Position numbers and translations under genes: made by a program. Source: Croceibacterium aestuarii (GTDB lineage Bacteria > Pseudomonadota > Alphaproteobacteria > Sphingomonadales > Sphingomonadaceae). Taken from it: a stretch of DNA of 64,000 nt. Every line of letters starts with the position of its first letter. Within the stretch, counting starts at the first letter, position 1. The notes under the pieces are model-generated. The model worked only from the letters and a program-made list of their open reading frames with translations, was not told the origin of the DNA and did no database searches. Of this stretch, positions 53,172 through 61,866 are shown one piece after another. The stretch covers positions 1,690,501-1,754,500 of the forward strand of contig NZ_CP131039.1 in the NCBI RefSeq assembly GCF_030657335.1, read 5' to 3'.

Positions 53172-54380
53172 CTAAGAGAAGAAGTTGCCGCTCGGCACCC
53201 GGGTCACGGCGCGCTCGTCGAACGAGATGCCGGGCGGATCGCCGCCGGCTGCGACCGTCTCCAGCGCCCGGCGCAGCATGCGGCGCTGCAGGCCGATGCC
53301 CTTGTCGCTCGTGACGAGGTGCTCCTCGCTGTGCAGCGACACCGGCCCCTGGCCGGCCTGCGCCTCGTAGTCGCCCGGCTGGTCCTGCCGCTCCTCGACC
53401 GTGCGCTGGTGCCAAGGCTTGAAGTTTTCCGCCTCGAGGCCGCGCATTGGGCGGTCCCTGACGTCGGCGGGCACGCGCATCGCCATCACGATGCGGCAAT
53501 GGGTATCGTCGACCGGCACCGACACGCCGATGCCGTTGGGCCGTCCGGGACGCATCGCCACGTCAGGCACGAACATGACATTGGGCATCATCCAAGTGGA
53601 GACGCGATTGACGTGGCGCCCGTCGGAAAGGTCGCGGTGTGCCTGATAGGTCACGCCGGCTTCGATCTCGTCGAACTCGACTTTCGGCATAACCTCGAAC
53701 TCGCGCACGAACTGCGTGCCCGAGAAAGTGGTGTGGAGGACCTGCACGTGAAACGGATCCATCACGTTGTCGTTCATGTGCAGCCACGAATAGGGGACGA
53801 CCTCGGGCCCATGGAAATCGCCGTGGCTGCCCAGCGAGTTGTCGAAGGCGAGATATTCCTCGCCCTCGTCGAGCGGCTCCATCGCATCGAAGCGAGGCAG
53901 GGCGGGCATGCGGTCGGGCGGGCCCATGTAAGCCCAGACGAGCCCGTAGTGGTCGCGCACCGGGTACCACGGCTGACGATGTTCGGGGCGGCACGCGGTG
54001 GGGTTGGGCTCGCACGGCTGTTCGATGCATTGCCCGTCCACGGCAAACTTCCATCCGTGATAGCAGCAGCGGATTCCATCGCGCTCGACATGGCCCCAGA
54101 AGAGACTTGTGCCGCGGTGCATGCAGCGCGGATAGAGCAATCCAGGACGCCCCTCGCCGTCGCGGAAGATGATCAGATCCTCGCCGAGAAGCCGCACTTC
54201 TTTCGGCCGCTCGGTCACGTTGCGGCTGGCTAGCACAGGCTGCCAGTAACGCCGCATCAGCTCGCCCATGGGCGTGCCGGGACCAACCCTCGTCAGGTCA
54301 TCGGCCGGTTTTTGCGGTCCGCGTCCATACGCGGTCCCTTGGGGTATCGATTGAGGCGCGTCCTCGGGGGCGGTGGCCAT
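53172..54380 (-). CDS. Rieske non-heme iron oxygenase, alpha subunit
   Basis: 402 residues. Rieske cluster ligands C86-H88 and C105-H108 (CMH then CCYH, 16 residues between pairs). Mononuclear iron site N205-x2-D208-x2-H211-x4-H216 (NDNVMDPFHVQVLH). Layout fits the phthalate dioxygenase/O-demethylase branch, e.g. vanillate or 5,5'-dehydrodivanillate demethylases. No reductase or ferredoxin gene is adjacent, so electrons must come from a partner elsewhere. Substrate unknown. Confidence 0.88.
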   Translation of the reverse strand: MATAPEDAPQSIPQGTAYGRGPQKPADDLTRVGPGTPMGELMRRYWQPVLASRNVTERPKEVRLLGEDLIIFRDGEGRPGLLYPRCMHRGTSLFWGHVERDGIRCCYHGWKFAVDGQCIEQPCEPNPTACRPEHRQPWYPVRDHYGLVWAYMGPPDRMPALPRFDAMEPLDEGEEYLAFDNSLGSHGDFHGPEVVPYSWLHMNDNVMDPFHVQVLHTTFSGTQFVREFEVMPKVEFDEIEAGVTYQAHRDLSDGRHVNRVSTWMMPNVMFVPDVAMRPGRPNGIGVSVPVDDTHCRIVMAMRVPADVRDRPMRGLEAENFKPWHQRTVEERQDQPGDYEAQAGQGPVSLHSEEHLVTSDKGIGLQRRMLRRALETVAAGGDPPGISFDERAVTRVPSGNFFS

Positions 54381-54464
54381 CGGCTGTCTCTCCGTTTGTG
54401 TCCATCTTGCGGGACATCACGCAGAGGCTAGACCTGCGCAGACGGGCTGACAATTGACTTTGTC

Positions 54465-55148
54465 CTAATCGGACGGGGCAAGGTATTCGAGGGCAGGGAT
54501 GAGATCCTCGAAGCGGTCGATGACCGCATCGGCACCGAGTTCCCCGACCGGCTTGTCATGGTACCCGGGCCCATAGACCACGCACGGTACCCCGGCGGCG
54601 TGCGCGGCAAGCACGTCGAAGCTCGCGTCGCCGACCATCGCAAAGCGTGTGCCATCGCATTGCCGCAGCGCTTCGTCGATCATGTCGCGCGCCGGCTTGG
54701 CCCGCCCGGGGCCGAGCGTATCGCCGCCAAGAATGCAGGCGAAGCGGTCGGTGAGACCGAGTTCGGACAACAACTTGCGAGCGAAGCGTTCGATCTTGTT
54801 GGTCACGACCGCCAACTGGCAACCACGCGCCGCGAGGTCGTCGAGCGCGGTGAGGAGGCCGGGATATGGGGCGCTATGCTGCGAAGTATTACGCTCGTAA
54901 TAACCAAGCAGAGTGTCATAGGCTTCATCGAAGACATCCGCGCCGACCATGCCGCCGGTGCGCTCGAACGCGCGGGTCAACATCGCCCGCGTACCTCCGC
55001 CGATCATCTGCCGGGTGACCTCGGGCGTGACCGGGGCTCGTCCTGCTTCGGCGAGTGCGTGGTTGACCGCCTCGCACAAGTCGGGCGCCGTATCGACGAG
55101 TGTTCCGTCGAGGTCGAAGCCGATGGTGTCGAAGGGAAAGTTCGCCAT
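54465..55148 (-). CDS. gph: Phosphoglycolate phosphatase (HAD family)
   Basis: 227-residue HAD hydrolase with motif I FDLDGTLVDTAPDL (about 8-21), the cap, VVTNKIERFARKLL (motif II region) and motif III/IV near GDTLGPGRAKPARD and MVGDASFDVLAA. Would dephosphorylate 2-phosphoglycolate from DNA repair. ATG 55148 is chosen over a longer upstream frame. 60 nt from divergent glmU. Confidence 0.85.
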   Translation of the reverse strand: MANFPFDTIGFDLDGTLVDTAPDLCEAVNHALAEAGRAPVTPEVTRQMIGGGTRAMLTRAFERTGGMVGADVFDEAYDTLLGYYERNTSQHSAPYPGLLTALDDLAARGCQLAVVTNKIERFARKLLSELGLTDRFACILGGDTLGPGRAKPARDMIDEALRQCDGTRFAMVGDASFDVLAAHAAGVPCVVYGPGYHDKPVGELGADAVIDRFEDLIPALEYLAPSD

Positions 55149-55208
55149 GTCGCGCGCCAGTGCCCGACCCATATGGAAACCGCAACGATTTGCTGCCAAT
55201 GACCGGGA

Positions 55209-56576
55209 ATGAGCGAAACCACGCGACCGATCGCCGTCGTCGTCCTTGCAGCCGGCAAGGGCACGCGCATGAAGAGCAAGCTGCACAAGGTGCTGCACCC
55301 GATCGGCGGGCGGCCCATGCTCGAACACCTGCTAGCCAGCGTGGCCCCGCTCGAACCCGTTCATACGGTCGTCGTTGTCGGCCATGGGCGCGACCAGATT
55401 GCCGATGTGGTTGGCGCGCGCGCGCAGACGGTGGTGCAGGAACCGCAGCTCGGCACCGGCCACGCCGTGCAGCAGGCGCAGGCCGCGCTGGGCGATTTCG
55501 ACGGCGACGTTCTGGTCCTCTACGGCGATGTCCCGTTCGTCGCGCAGTCGACCATGCGCCGGATGCTCGATCGTCTCGATGACAGCGACAATCCGGCCGC
55601 AGTGGTCCTCGCCTTTCGCGCCGCCGATCCGGGCGCCTACGGCCGCGTCATCAGCGTCGACGGAAAGACCATTCTCAAGATGGTCGAATTCAAGGATGCG
55701 AGCGCGGATGAGCGCCAGGTCGACTTGTGCAATTCGGGGATGATGGCGTGCCGGGCCGCGGACCTGTTCGCATTGCTCGCGCGTGTCGGCAACGACAATG
55801 CGGCAGGTGAATACTACTTGCCCGACATCGTAAAGGTCGCCGCTCACGACGGCCGCAAGTCGACGTACATCGAAACGCACGAGAGCGAGGTCCGCGGCAT
55901 CAACAGCCGTGCCGAGCTCGCCGCCGCCGAACGCCAGTGGCAGGACTTCCGCCGCGAAGAAGCGATGGCAGAAGGGGCTTCTTTGACGGCGCCGGAAACG
56001 GTGTTCTTCAGCTGGGATACCGCGCTCGGGGCCGACGTGACGATCGAGCCCAATGTCGTATTCGGGCCGGGCGTGTCGGTGGCCGACGGCGCGACAATTC
56101 ACGCCTTCTGCCACCTCGAAGGCTGTGAAATCGGAAGCGGCGCGTCGGTCGGCCCGTTCGCCCGCCTGCGCCCCGGGGCAAAGCTGCACGCCGGCGCGAA
56201 GGTTGGAAACTTCGTCGAAATAAAGAATGCGGTGCTGGGCGAGGGCGCCAAGGCCAACCACCTTACCTACATCGGCGATGCCGAAGTGGGCGCGGGGGCC
56301 AACATCGGCGCCGGCACGATTACCTGCAACTACGACGGCTACTTCAAGCACCGGACTGTCATCGGGCCCGGCGCGTTCATCGGCTCAAACAGCGCGTTGA
56401 TCGCGCCCGTGAGCATCGGGGCAGATGCGATCGTCGCGGCGGGCAGCGCCGTGAGCCGCGACGTCGCGGCAGGCGAACTGCGCATGGTGCGCGCCGAGCA
56501 ACTGGTCAAACCCGGCTGGGCCGACCGCTTCCACGACGCCATGAAGAAGAAAAAAGCCGAGGCGAGGAAGGGTTGA
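55209..56576 (+). CDS. glmU: Bifunctional UDP-N-acetylglucosamine pyrophosphorylase / glucosamine-1-phosphate acetyltransferase
   Basis: Makes UDP-GlcNAc for peptidoglycan and LPS. 455 residues: uridylyltransferase domain with LAAGKGTRMKSKLHKVLH (14-31) and LYGDVPFV near 100, then a left-handed beta-helix acetyltransferase domain with KANHLTYIGDA and TITCNYDG. Starts an operon running through the unknown gene, the toxin-antitoxin pair and glmS. Confidence 0.97.
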   Translation: MSETTRPIAVVVLAAGKGTRMKSKLHKVLHPIGGRPMLEHLLASVAPLEPVHTVVVVGHGRDQIADVVGARAQTVVQEPQLGTGHAVQQAQAALGDFDGDVLVLYGDVPFVAQSTMRRMLDRLDDSDNPAAVVLAFRAADPGAYGRVISVDGKTILKMVEFKDASADERQVDLCNSGMMACRAADLFALLARVGNDNAAGEYYLPDIVKVAAHDGRKSTYIETHESEVRGINSRAELAAAERQWQDFRREEAMAEGASLTAPETVFFSWDTALGADVTIEPNVVFGPGVSVADGATIHAFCHLEGCEIGSGASVGPFARLRPGAKLHAGAKVGNFVEIKNAVLGEGAKANHLTYIGDAEVGAGANIGAGTITCNYDGYFKHRTVIGPGAFIGSNSALIAPVSIGADAIVAAGSAVSRDVAAGELRMVRAEQLVKPGWADRFHDAMKKKKAEARKG

Positions 56577-56577
56577 G

Positions 56578-57009
56578 ATGACGCTGGGAGAGCGCGAACT
56601 CGCCGTGGTCCTCCAGGCGGCTGTCGATCACGCCAGACAACGGCTTGCGGAACAGGGGAGCTTCCTCCCATTCGGGATTCGCGCGAAGCCCGGCGGTGAA
56701 ATCGAATTTGTCGAGGTTCAGGATGCCGGTGGGCAACGGCTCGAAGCTCTGCAAAGCGAACTGATCGACACTCTCCGGCAGGAGACAGGCTCTCTTCTCG
56801 CTGCCGGACTCGTGGCAAGTGTCATGCTCCCCGACAGTGAGGAGTTCCCTACTGCCATCGCCGTCCAGCTCGAAAGCGAGGGTTTCTGCCGCTTGATCCT
56901 CGTGCCCTGTCGCGGAGACGGGGAAGAGGTCACGACCGGTCCAATGAATCCGGAGGCGGCCACTCCCCTGATCTACCGGCCAGCATCGTGCATTCAGGTC
57001 TTGCATTGA
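56578..57009 (+). CDS. Protein of unknown function between glmU and the toxin-antitoxin pair
   Basis: 143 residues, ATG one base after the glmU stop. Likely cytoplasmic: alternating helices and strands (RELAVVLQAAVDHARQRLAE, LPFGIRAKPGGEIEFVEV), no signal or membrane segment. The FGIRAK...GEIEFVEV layout resembles small uncharacterised proteins but I recognise no family. The stop is inside the antitoxin operator. Confidence 0.6.
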   Translation: MTLGERELAVVLQAAVDHARQRLAEQGSFLPFGIRAKPGGEIEFVEVQDAGGQRLEALQSELIDTLRQETGSLLAAGLVASVMLPDSEEFPTAIAVQLESEGFCRLILVPCRGDGEEVTTGPMNPEAATPLIYRPASCIQVLH

Positions 57010-57035
57010 TATCATGATATGATATCGTCATATCA
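57007..57035. promoter_or_regulatory. Palindromic operator of the toxin-antitoxin pair
   Basis: The palindrome TGATATCA (57007-57014) is followed at once by inverted arms TGATATGA (57015-57022) and TCATATCA (57028-57035) around a 5-nt spacer. This AT-rich block ends immediately before the antitoxin ATG and overlaps the stop of the gene before it. A ribbon-helix-helix antitoxin would be expected to bind such repeats and repress its own operon. Confidence 0.7.
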
Positions 57036-57227
57036 ATGACGCGAATCCTCGCCGACCTCTCCGATGACGACCTGGCGTGGCTCGACAGCCGGGCCGCCTC
57101 CGAGGGAAAGTCGCGCGCCGCAGTCATGCGCGATGCCGTTGCCGCCTATCGGGCCGCAATCCAGGCCGGCGGAATCGAGCGCTATTTCGGTATCTGGCGG
57201 GGACGCGCATCGAGTGACGCCGAGTGA
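57036..57227 (+). CDS. Ribbon-helix-helix antitoxin
   Basis: 63 residues. The first 44 form an RHH/CopG-type DNA-binding fold (MTRILADLSDDDLAWLDSRA, then SEGKSRAAVMRDAVAAYRAA). The C-terminal tail (GGIERYFGIWRGR) should bind and inhibit the PIN toxin. No Shine-Dalgarno site lies before the ATG because the operator abuts it, so the mRNA may be leaderless. GTGA overlap with the toxin gene. Confidence 0.82.
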   Translation: MTRILADLSDDDLAWLDSRAASEGKSRAAVMRDAVAAYRAAIQAGGIERYFGIWRGRASSDAE

Positions 57228-57601
57228 GCGCGGCGCTGTTCGATACGTGGATACTCCTCGACGCGCTGCGCGGGGTGGAACAGGCCGGAAGCGAACTGCA
57301 ACGCTACAACCGCCGCTACCTCAGCCGGATCAGCTGGATCGAGGTGCTGACCCATGGGATGCCCGATGACGCTCAACGCGCCGAGAGTTTCCTCGGCCAT
57401 TTCACCGTGGTCGAACTGTCGGAGGAAATCGCGCGCAGCGCCGCGCAACTGCGCGGCCAGCGCCGCGGACTCACCTTGAGCAATGCCATCATCCTGGCGT
57501 CCGCGCAGACCGCCGGGCACATCCTCGTGACTCGCAATACCCAGGCTTTCCCAGCGCAGATGCCGGGCATTCGCATTCCTTACACGCTTGAAGAAGGTTG
57601 A
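57224..57601 (+). CDS. PIN-domain toxin (VapC-like) with an altered active-site residue
   Basis: 125 residues, PIN fold: FDTWILLDAL (Asp7), ISWIEVLTHG (Glu40), then LTLSNAIILASAQ and LVTRNTQAF. VapC enzymes are metal-dependent RNases using about four acidic residues. Here the third, usually Asp in a [L]xDAxIAA pattern, is Asn87. Activity may therefore be weak or lost, unless another residue substitutes. GTG start coupled to the antitoxin; 6 nt before glmS. Confidence 0.8.
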   Translation: MSAALFDTWILLDALRGVEQAGSELQRYNRRYLSRISWIEVLTHGMPDDAQRAESFLGHFTVVELSEEIARSAAQLRGQRRGLTLSNAIILASAQTAGHILVTRNTQAFPAQMPGIRIPYTLEEG

Positions 57602-57607
57602 CCTCCC

Positions 57608-59431
57608 ATGTGCGGAATTATCGGCATCGTCGGCAAGGAACCGGTCGCGGACCGGCTGGTCGAAGGCCTCAGGCGGATGGAATATCGCGGCTACGACAGT
57701 GCCGGCATCTGCACCCTCTATGACGACCGGCTCATCCGCCGACGCGCCGAGGGAAAGTTGTTCAACCTGGCGCTGGAACTCGAACGCAACCCCGCGCCGG
57801 GAGAGGTCGGGATTGCGCATACCCGCTGGGCCACGCACGGCGCCCCGACGACCAACAACGCGCACCCGCATGCTACCGAAGAGGTGGCGCTGGTTCACAA
57901 CGGAATCATCGAGAACTTTCGCGTTCTTCGTACCGAGCTCGAGCAGCGGGGACGAATCTTCGAAAGCGAAACCGACACCGAAGTCGTCGCCCACCTCGTG
58001 TCGGAACAGGTCGAGGCCGGCAAATCGCCGCAGGATGCGGTACAAGCGGTCCTGCCCCAGCTGCGCGGGGCGTTCGCGCTGGCGATTGCCTTCCGTGCCC
58101 ATCCCGACATCCTGATCGGCGCTCGCCTGGGTTCTCCCTTGGTCATCGGCTACGGCGACGGCGAAACCTATCTCGGCTCGGACGCCCTCGCACTGGCGCC
58201 GCTGACCCAGAAGATCGCTTATCTCGAGGAAGGCGACTGGGTCGTGGTGACTCGCGACGGCGGCGAAATCTACGACAAGGACAACCGCCCGGTCGAGCGC
58301 GAGGTGACGACGTCGGGGGCCTCTGCTGCAGCGATCGAGAAGGGCAACTACCGCCACTTCATGCAGAAGGAAATTTTCGAGCAGCCCACAGTCGTGGCGC
58401 AGACGCTGCGCAGCTATCTGCGGCCGATGGAGCAGCAGGTCGCGTTGCCGCAGCTCGATTTCGATATCGCCAATATCAATCGGGTGACGATCGTGGCCTG
58501 CGGCACATCGTACTATGCGGGCATGGTGGCGAAGTACTGGTTCGAGCAATTCGCCCGCACGCCGGTCGACATCGATTTTGCCAGCGAGTTCCGCTACCGC
58601 GAACCGGTCCTCGAACCCGGCGGGCTGGCGCTGTTCATCTCGCAGAGCGGCGAAACCGCCGACACGCTGGCTGCGCTGCGCCACTGTAAGGCCGAAGGCC
58701 AGACGATCGCGGTCGTCGTCAACGTCCCGACCAGCTCAATGGCGCGCGAGGCCGATCTTCTGCTGCCGACCCACGCGGGCCCCGAGATCGGCGTCGCCAG
58801 CACCAAGGCGTTCTCCTGCCAGCTCGCCGTGCTCGCTGCGCTGGCGGCTCACTTCGCCGTGCGCAAGGGGCGCATGACGCACGATGAGGAAGCCGAAGTC
58901 GTCAAGCACCTGATGGAAGCGCCGGCAGCGCTCAACGCAGCGCTGGCGCACGACGAGGATATCGCCGCAATCGCGCCGCTTATCGCGCCGGCGCGCGACG
59001 TCCTGTACCTTGGCCGCGGACCGGACTTCCCCTTGGCGCTCGAAGGCGCGCTGAAGCTCAAGGAAATCAGTTACATTCATGCCGAGGGCTATGCCGCCGG
59101 CGAGATGAAGCACGGCCCCATTGCGCTCATCGACGAGGCGGTTCCGGTGATCGTCCTCGCGCCATCGGGGCCCTTGTTCGAAAAGACCGTCTCGAACATG
59201 CAGGAGGTTCGTGCCCGCGGCGGCAAGATCGTGCTGATCTCCGACCGCGAAGGTCTCGCCGAAGCCGGCGAGGGATGCCTGGCGACGATCGAAATGCCGC
59301 GCGTTCATCCGTTGATCGCGCCGCTCGTCTACGCCGTCCCGGTTCAGCTGCTGGCGTACCACGTGGCGGTCGCCAAGGGCACTGACGTCGACCAGCCGCG
59401 CAATCTGGCGAAATCGGTCACCGTCGAATAG
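57608..59431 (+). CDS. glmS: Glutamine-fructose-6-phosphate aminotransferase
   Basis: First enzyme of UDP-GlcNAc synthesis. 607 residues. N-terminal glutaminase with nucleophile Cys2 (MCGIIGIVG) and HTRWATHGAPT; two SIS isomerase domains (CGTSYYAGMV about 298, SQSGETADTLAAL about 343) and C-terminal KSVTVE. It lies 6 nt after the PIN gene, so its translation probably depends on the same transcript as glmU and the toxin-antitoxin pair. No glmS ribozyme is present. Confidence 0.97.
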   Translation: MCGIIGIVGKEPVADRLVEGLRRMEYRGYDSAGICTLYDDRLIRRRAEGKLFNLALELERNPAPGEVGIAHTRWATHGAPTTNNAHPHATEEVALVHNGIIENFRVLRTELEQRGRIFESETDTEVVAHLVSEQVEAGKSPQDAVQAVLPQLRGAFALAIAFRAHPDILIGARLGSPLVIGYGDGETYLGSDALALAPLTQKIAYLEEGDWVVVTRDGGEIYDKDNRPVEREVTTSGASAAAIEKGNYRHFMQKEIFEQPTVVAQTLRSYLRPMEQQVALPQLDFDIANINRVTIVACGTSYYAGMVAKYWFEQFARTPVDIDFASEFRYREPVLEPGGLALFISQSGETADTLAALRHCKAEGQTIAVVVNVPTSSMAREADLLLPTHAGPEIGVASTKAFSCQLAVLAALAAHFAVRKGRMTHDEEAEVVKHLMEAPAALNAALAHDEDIAAIAPLIAPARDVLYLGRGPDFPLALEGALKLKEISYIHAEGYAAGEMKHGPIALIDEAVPVIVLAPSGPLFEKTVSNMQEVRARGGKIVLISDREGLAEAGEGCLATIEMPRVHPLIAPLVYAVPVQLLAYHVAVAKGTDVDQPRNLAKSVTVE

Positions 59432-59502
59432 CGTCAACGAACATCCATTTCATGCCTTGCTGATTTACCCCGCTTCAATGATTGGCCGGGTATTCGGCGC
59501 GG

Positions 59503-61860
59503 GTGAGCGAAAACCACGCCGACCTTCCCCTGCTGCCCCTGACGCTGACGGCAGCCGAATTGCTCGGGCTGAAGAAGCCTGCGCAGGGCAGTTGGTCGCA
59601 AATCCGCGCGCTGCAGTACGCCGGGCTGTACAAGGCTTCGCCGATAAGGCTGGCTGGCCATGTTCTGGCGGCTCTGATCACCGCCGGGCTGTTTGTCGGC
59701 CATGTCCCGATCTATCTCCTCGGTCCGTGGCTTCCTCTCGTCTATCTGGGTCAGTGGAACGCCACCCGGATCGACCGAGGCTTGGCAGATAGCGGTCATC
59801 GCGCCATGTCGAGGGCGGAATTCCATCGCCAATCCCTGGCCGTCGCCGGCGCGGCGCTGCCTTGGTCGCTGGCGCTGCTCGTCTTCCCCTGGTTCGGTGA
59901 CCTCTCCGACCATGTCGGGATGTGGAGCGTCGTGGCGATGCTCATTGCGGGTTCCGCCCTGATGCTCTCGTCGGCGCCGATGGCGACCATCGTCTTTGCC
60001 GTGGTCACCGGGACCGCGGCGTCGGTTTCGTTCGGCCTGCAGTGGCAGTTCCTTCTCGCCGCCATGGTGATCGCCTTCGTCATCACGGCGTGCTTCGGTG
60101 CGATCAAGGTGGCGCGGACGTTTCTTGCGGCCGAAATCGCCGTGGCGGGCGTGGCGGAAAAGTCCGAGGTCGTCTCGCTGCTGCTGCGCGAGTTCGAAGA
60201 GAACGAGGCCGACTGGTTGTGGCAGGTCGACACCAACCGCCTGGTGCGCTCGGCCAGTCCGCGCTTCGCCTTTGCGCTGGGCCGCGATGCCAGCGAGATC
60301 GAGGGCACTTCGTTCATCAAGCTGGTGGCGGGATCGGCGTGGGACAGCGGCAAGTTCGCTCCCAGTCTCCACGACCTCGCCGAACGGCTCAAGCGGCGCG
60401 AAAGCTTCTCGAACCTCCTTGTACAGGTCGAGGTGGCATCCGGCCGGCGGTGGTGGGAAATCTCCGGCACACCGATGCGCGACGAAAAAGGCGATTTTCT
60501 CGGCTTCCGTGGGGTCGGTTCGGACGTGACCGAGCAGCGCGAATCATCGGAAAAGATCGCCTATCTCGCGCGTTACGATACGCTCACAGGACTACCGAAC
60601 CGCTTGATGGTGACCGAATCGCTGAAAGACGCTTTGCGTTACAGCGAGCAGTGGCGCACCCGTTGCGCCTTTCTGATGGTCGATCTCGACCGTTTCAAGG
60701 CGGTGAACGATTCGCTTGGCCACCAGGTCGGCGACCAGATGCTGGCCCAGGTTTCGCAGCGGCTCGAGCTGCTCGCCACCGACAACGAGATGTGCGGCCG
60801 GCTCGGCGGAGACGAATTTGCCGTCGTGATTCGCGACGCCTCCGATCGCGGGGCTGTCGACCGCTTCGCCGCAAAGATCATCGACGCGCTCTCGCAGCCT
60901 TACGTGGTCGACAACAACACGTTGTATATTGGCGCCAGCGTTGGCTCCGCAATGGGGCCGCGCGATGGCGATTCGGTCGAAATGCTGATGCGCAACGCCG
61001 ACCTCGCACTGTACCGCGCCAAGGACGATGGCGGCGGCAATCACTGCAAGTTCGAACCCGCCCTCCACGCCGAGGCCGAGGAGCGCCGACAGCTCGAATC
61101 CTCGCTGCGCTTCGCTACCGAGAAGGACGAGCTGCTGCTCAACTTCCAGCCGGTGGTCGACGCCAACAGCGAGCAAGTCGTCAGCTTCGAAGCGCTGGTG
61201 CGTTGGCAGAGCGCGGAACACGGCTTCGTGCGTCCTGACAAGTTCATCCCGCTGGCGGAGGATACGCGTCTCATCATCCCCATCGGCGAATGGGTTCTGC
61301 GCGAGGCCTGCCGTCAGGCGGTAAACTGGCCCGAACCGATCAAGGTCGCGGTCAACGTCTCGGGCGAACAGTTGCTCGAACCCGGTTTCGCCAACTGCGT
61401 GGTTCGCGCCTTGTCCGACAGCGGGCTGGCCGCGCACCGCCTCGAGGTCGAGGTCACCGAAAGCATCTTCGTGCGCGACGCGCAGATTGCGCGGCAGTCG
61501 CTCGAGGAGATCATGGCGCTCGGCTGTACGATAGCGCTCGATGACTTCGGCACAGGTTACTCCTCGCTCGGATACCTGAGGGCTTTGCGCTTTTCGACCA
61601 TCAAGGTCGATCGCAGCTTCGTCCAGGGCGCTGCCCAGCAAAGCCCGGAAAGCCTCGCGATCATCAACGCCGTGGTGGCGATGGCGCGAAGTCTCGACAT
61701 GACAACCACCGCAGAGGGCGTCGAAGACGCCAAACAAGCGGCGATGATCCGCGAATTGGGCTGCACCAAGATCCAGGGCTACTACTTCGGCCGGCCGATG
61801 CCGGCCGCCGAGGCTGCCGCGATTGCCGAGCGGAGCCGTATCGGCCGCGAAGCAGCCTGA
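59503..61860 (+). CDS. Membrane PAS-GGDEF-EAL cyclic-di-GMP protein
   Basis: 785 residues counting from GTG 59503 (TTG 59482 is possible). Several membrane helices about 50-205, a PAS-like domain (about 225-345, ends in GSDVTEQRE), GGDEF domain with intact GGDEF at 435-439, EAL domain with EAL at 563-565 and DDFGTGYSSLGYLR near 678. The GGDEF domain lacks an RxxD inhibitory site in the usual place. It could be bifunctional diguanylate cyclase/phosphodiesterase. Possibly linked to motility control by the flagellar cluster, but distance makes that speculative. Confidence 0.9.
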   Translation: MSENHADLPLLPLTLTAAELLGLKKPAQGSWSQIRALQYAGLYKASPIRLAGHVLAALITAGLFVGHVPIYLLGPWLPLVYLGQWNATRIDRGLADSGHRAMSRAEFHRQSLAVAGAALPWSLALLVFPWFGDLSDHVGMWSVVAMLIAGSALMLSSAPMATIVFAVVTGTAASVSFGLQWQFLLAAMVIAFVITACFGAIKVARTFLAAEIAVAGVAEKSEVVSLLLREFEENEADWLWQVDTNRLVRSASPRFAFALGRDASEIEGTSFIKLVAGSAWDSGKFAPSLHDLAERLKRRESFSNLLVQVEVASGRRWWEISGTPMRDEKGDFLGFRGVGSDVTEQRESSEKIAYLARYDTLTGLPNRLMVTESLKDALRYSEQWRTRCAFLMVDLDRFKAVNDSLGHQVGDQMLAQVSQRLELLATDNEMCGRLGGDEFAVVIRDASDRGAVDRFAAKIIDALSQPYVVDNNTLYIGASVGSAMGPRDGDSVEMLMRNADLALYRAKDDGGGNHCKFEPALHAEAEERRQLESSLRFATEKDELLLNFQPVVDANSEQVVSFEALVRWQSAEHGFVRPDKFIPLAEDTRLIIPIGEWVLREACRQAVNWPEPIKVAVNVSGEQLLEPGFANCVVRALSDSGLAAHRLEVEVTESIFVRDAQIARQSLEEIMALGCTIALDDFGTGYSSLGYLRALRFSTIKVDRSFVQGAAQQSPESLAIINAVVAMARSLDMTTTAEGVEDAKQAAMIRELGCTKIQGYYFGRPMPAAEAAAIAERSRIGREAA

Positions 61861-61866
61861 TCCGCC

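Noticed and set aside
57602-57607. glmS ribozyme or other leader control before glmS
   Set aside because: Only 6 nt separate the PIN gene and glmS, leaving no room; the ribozyme is a Gram-positive feature.
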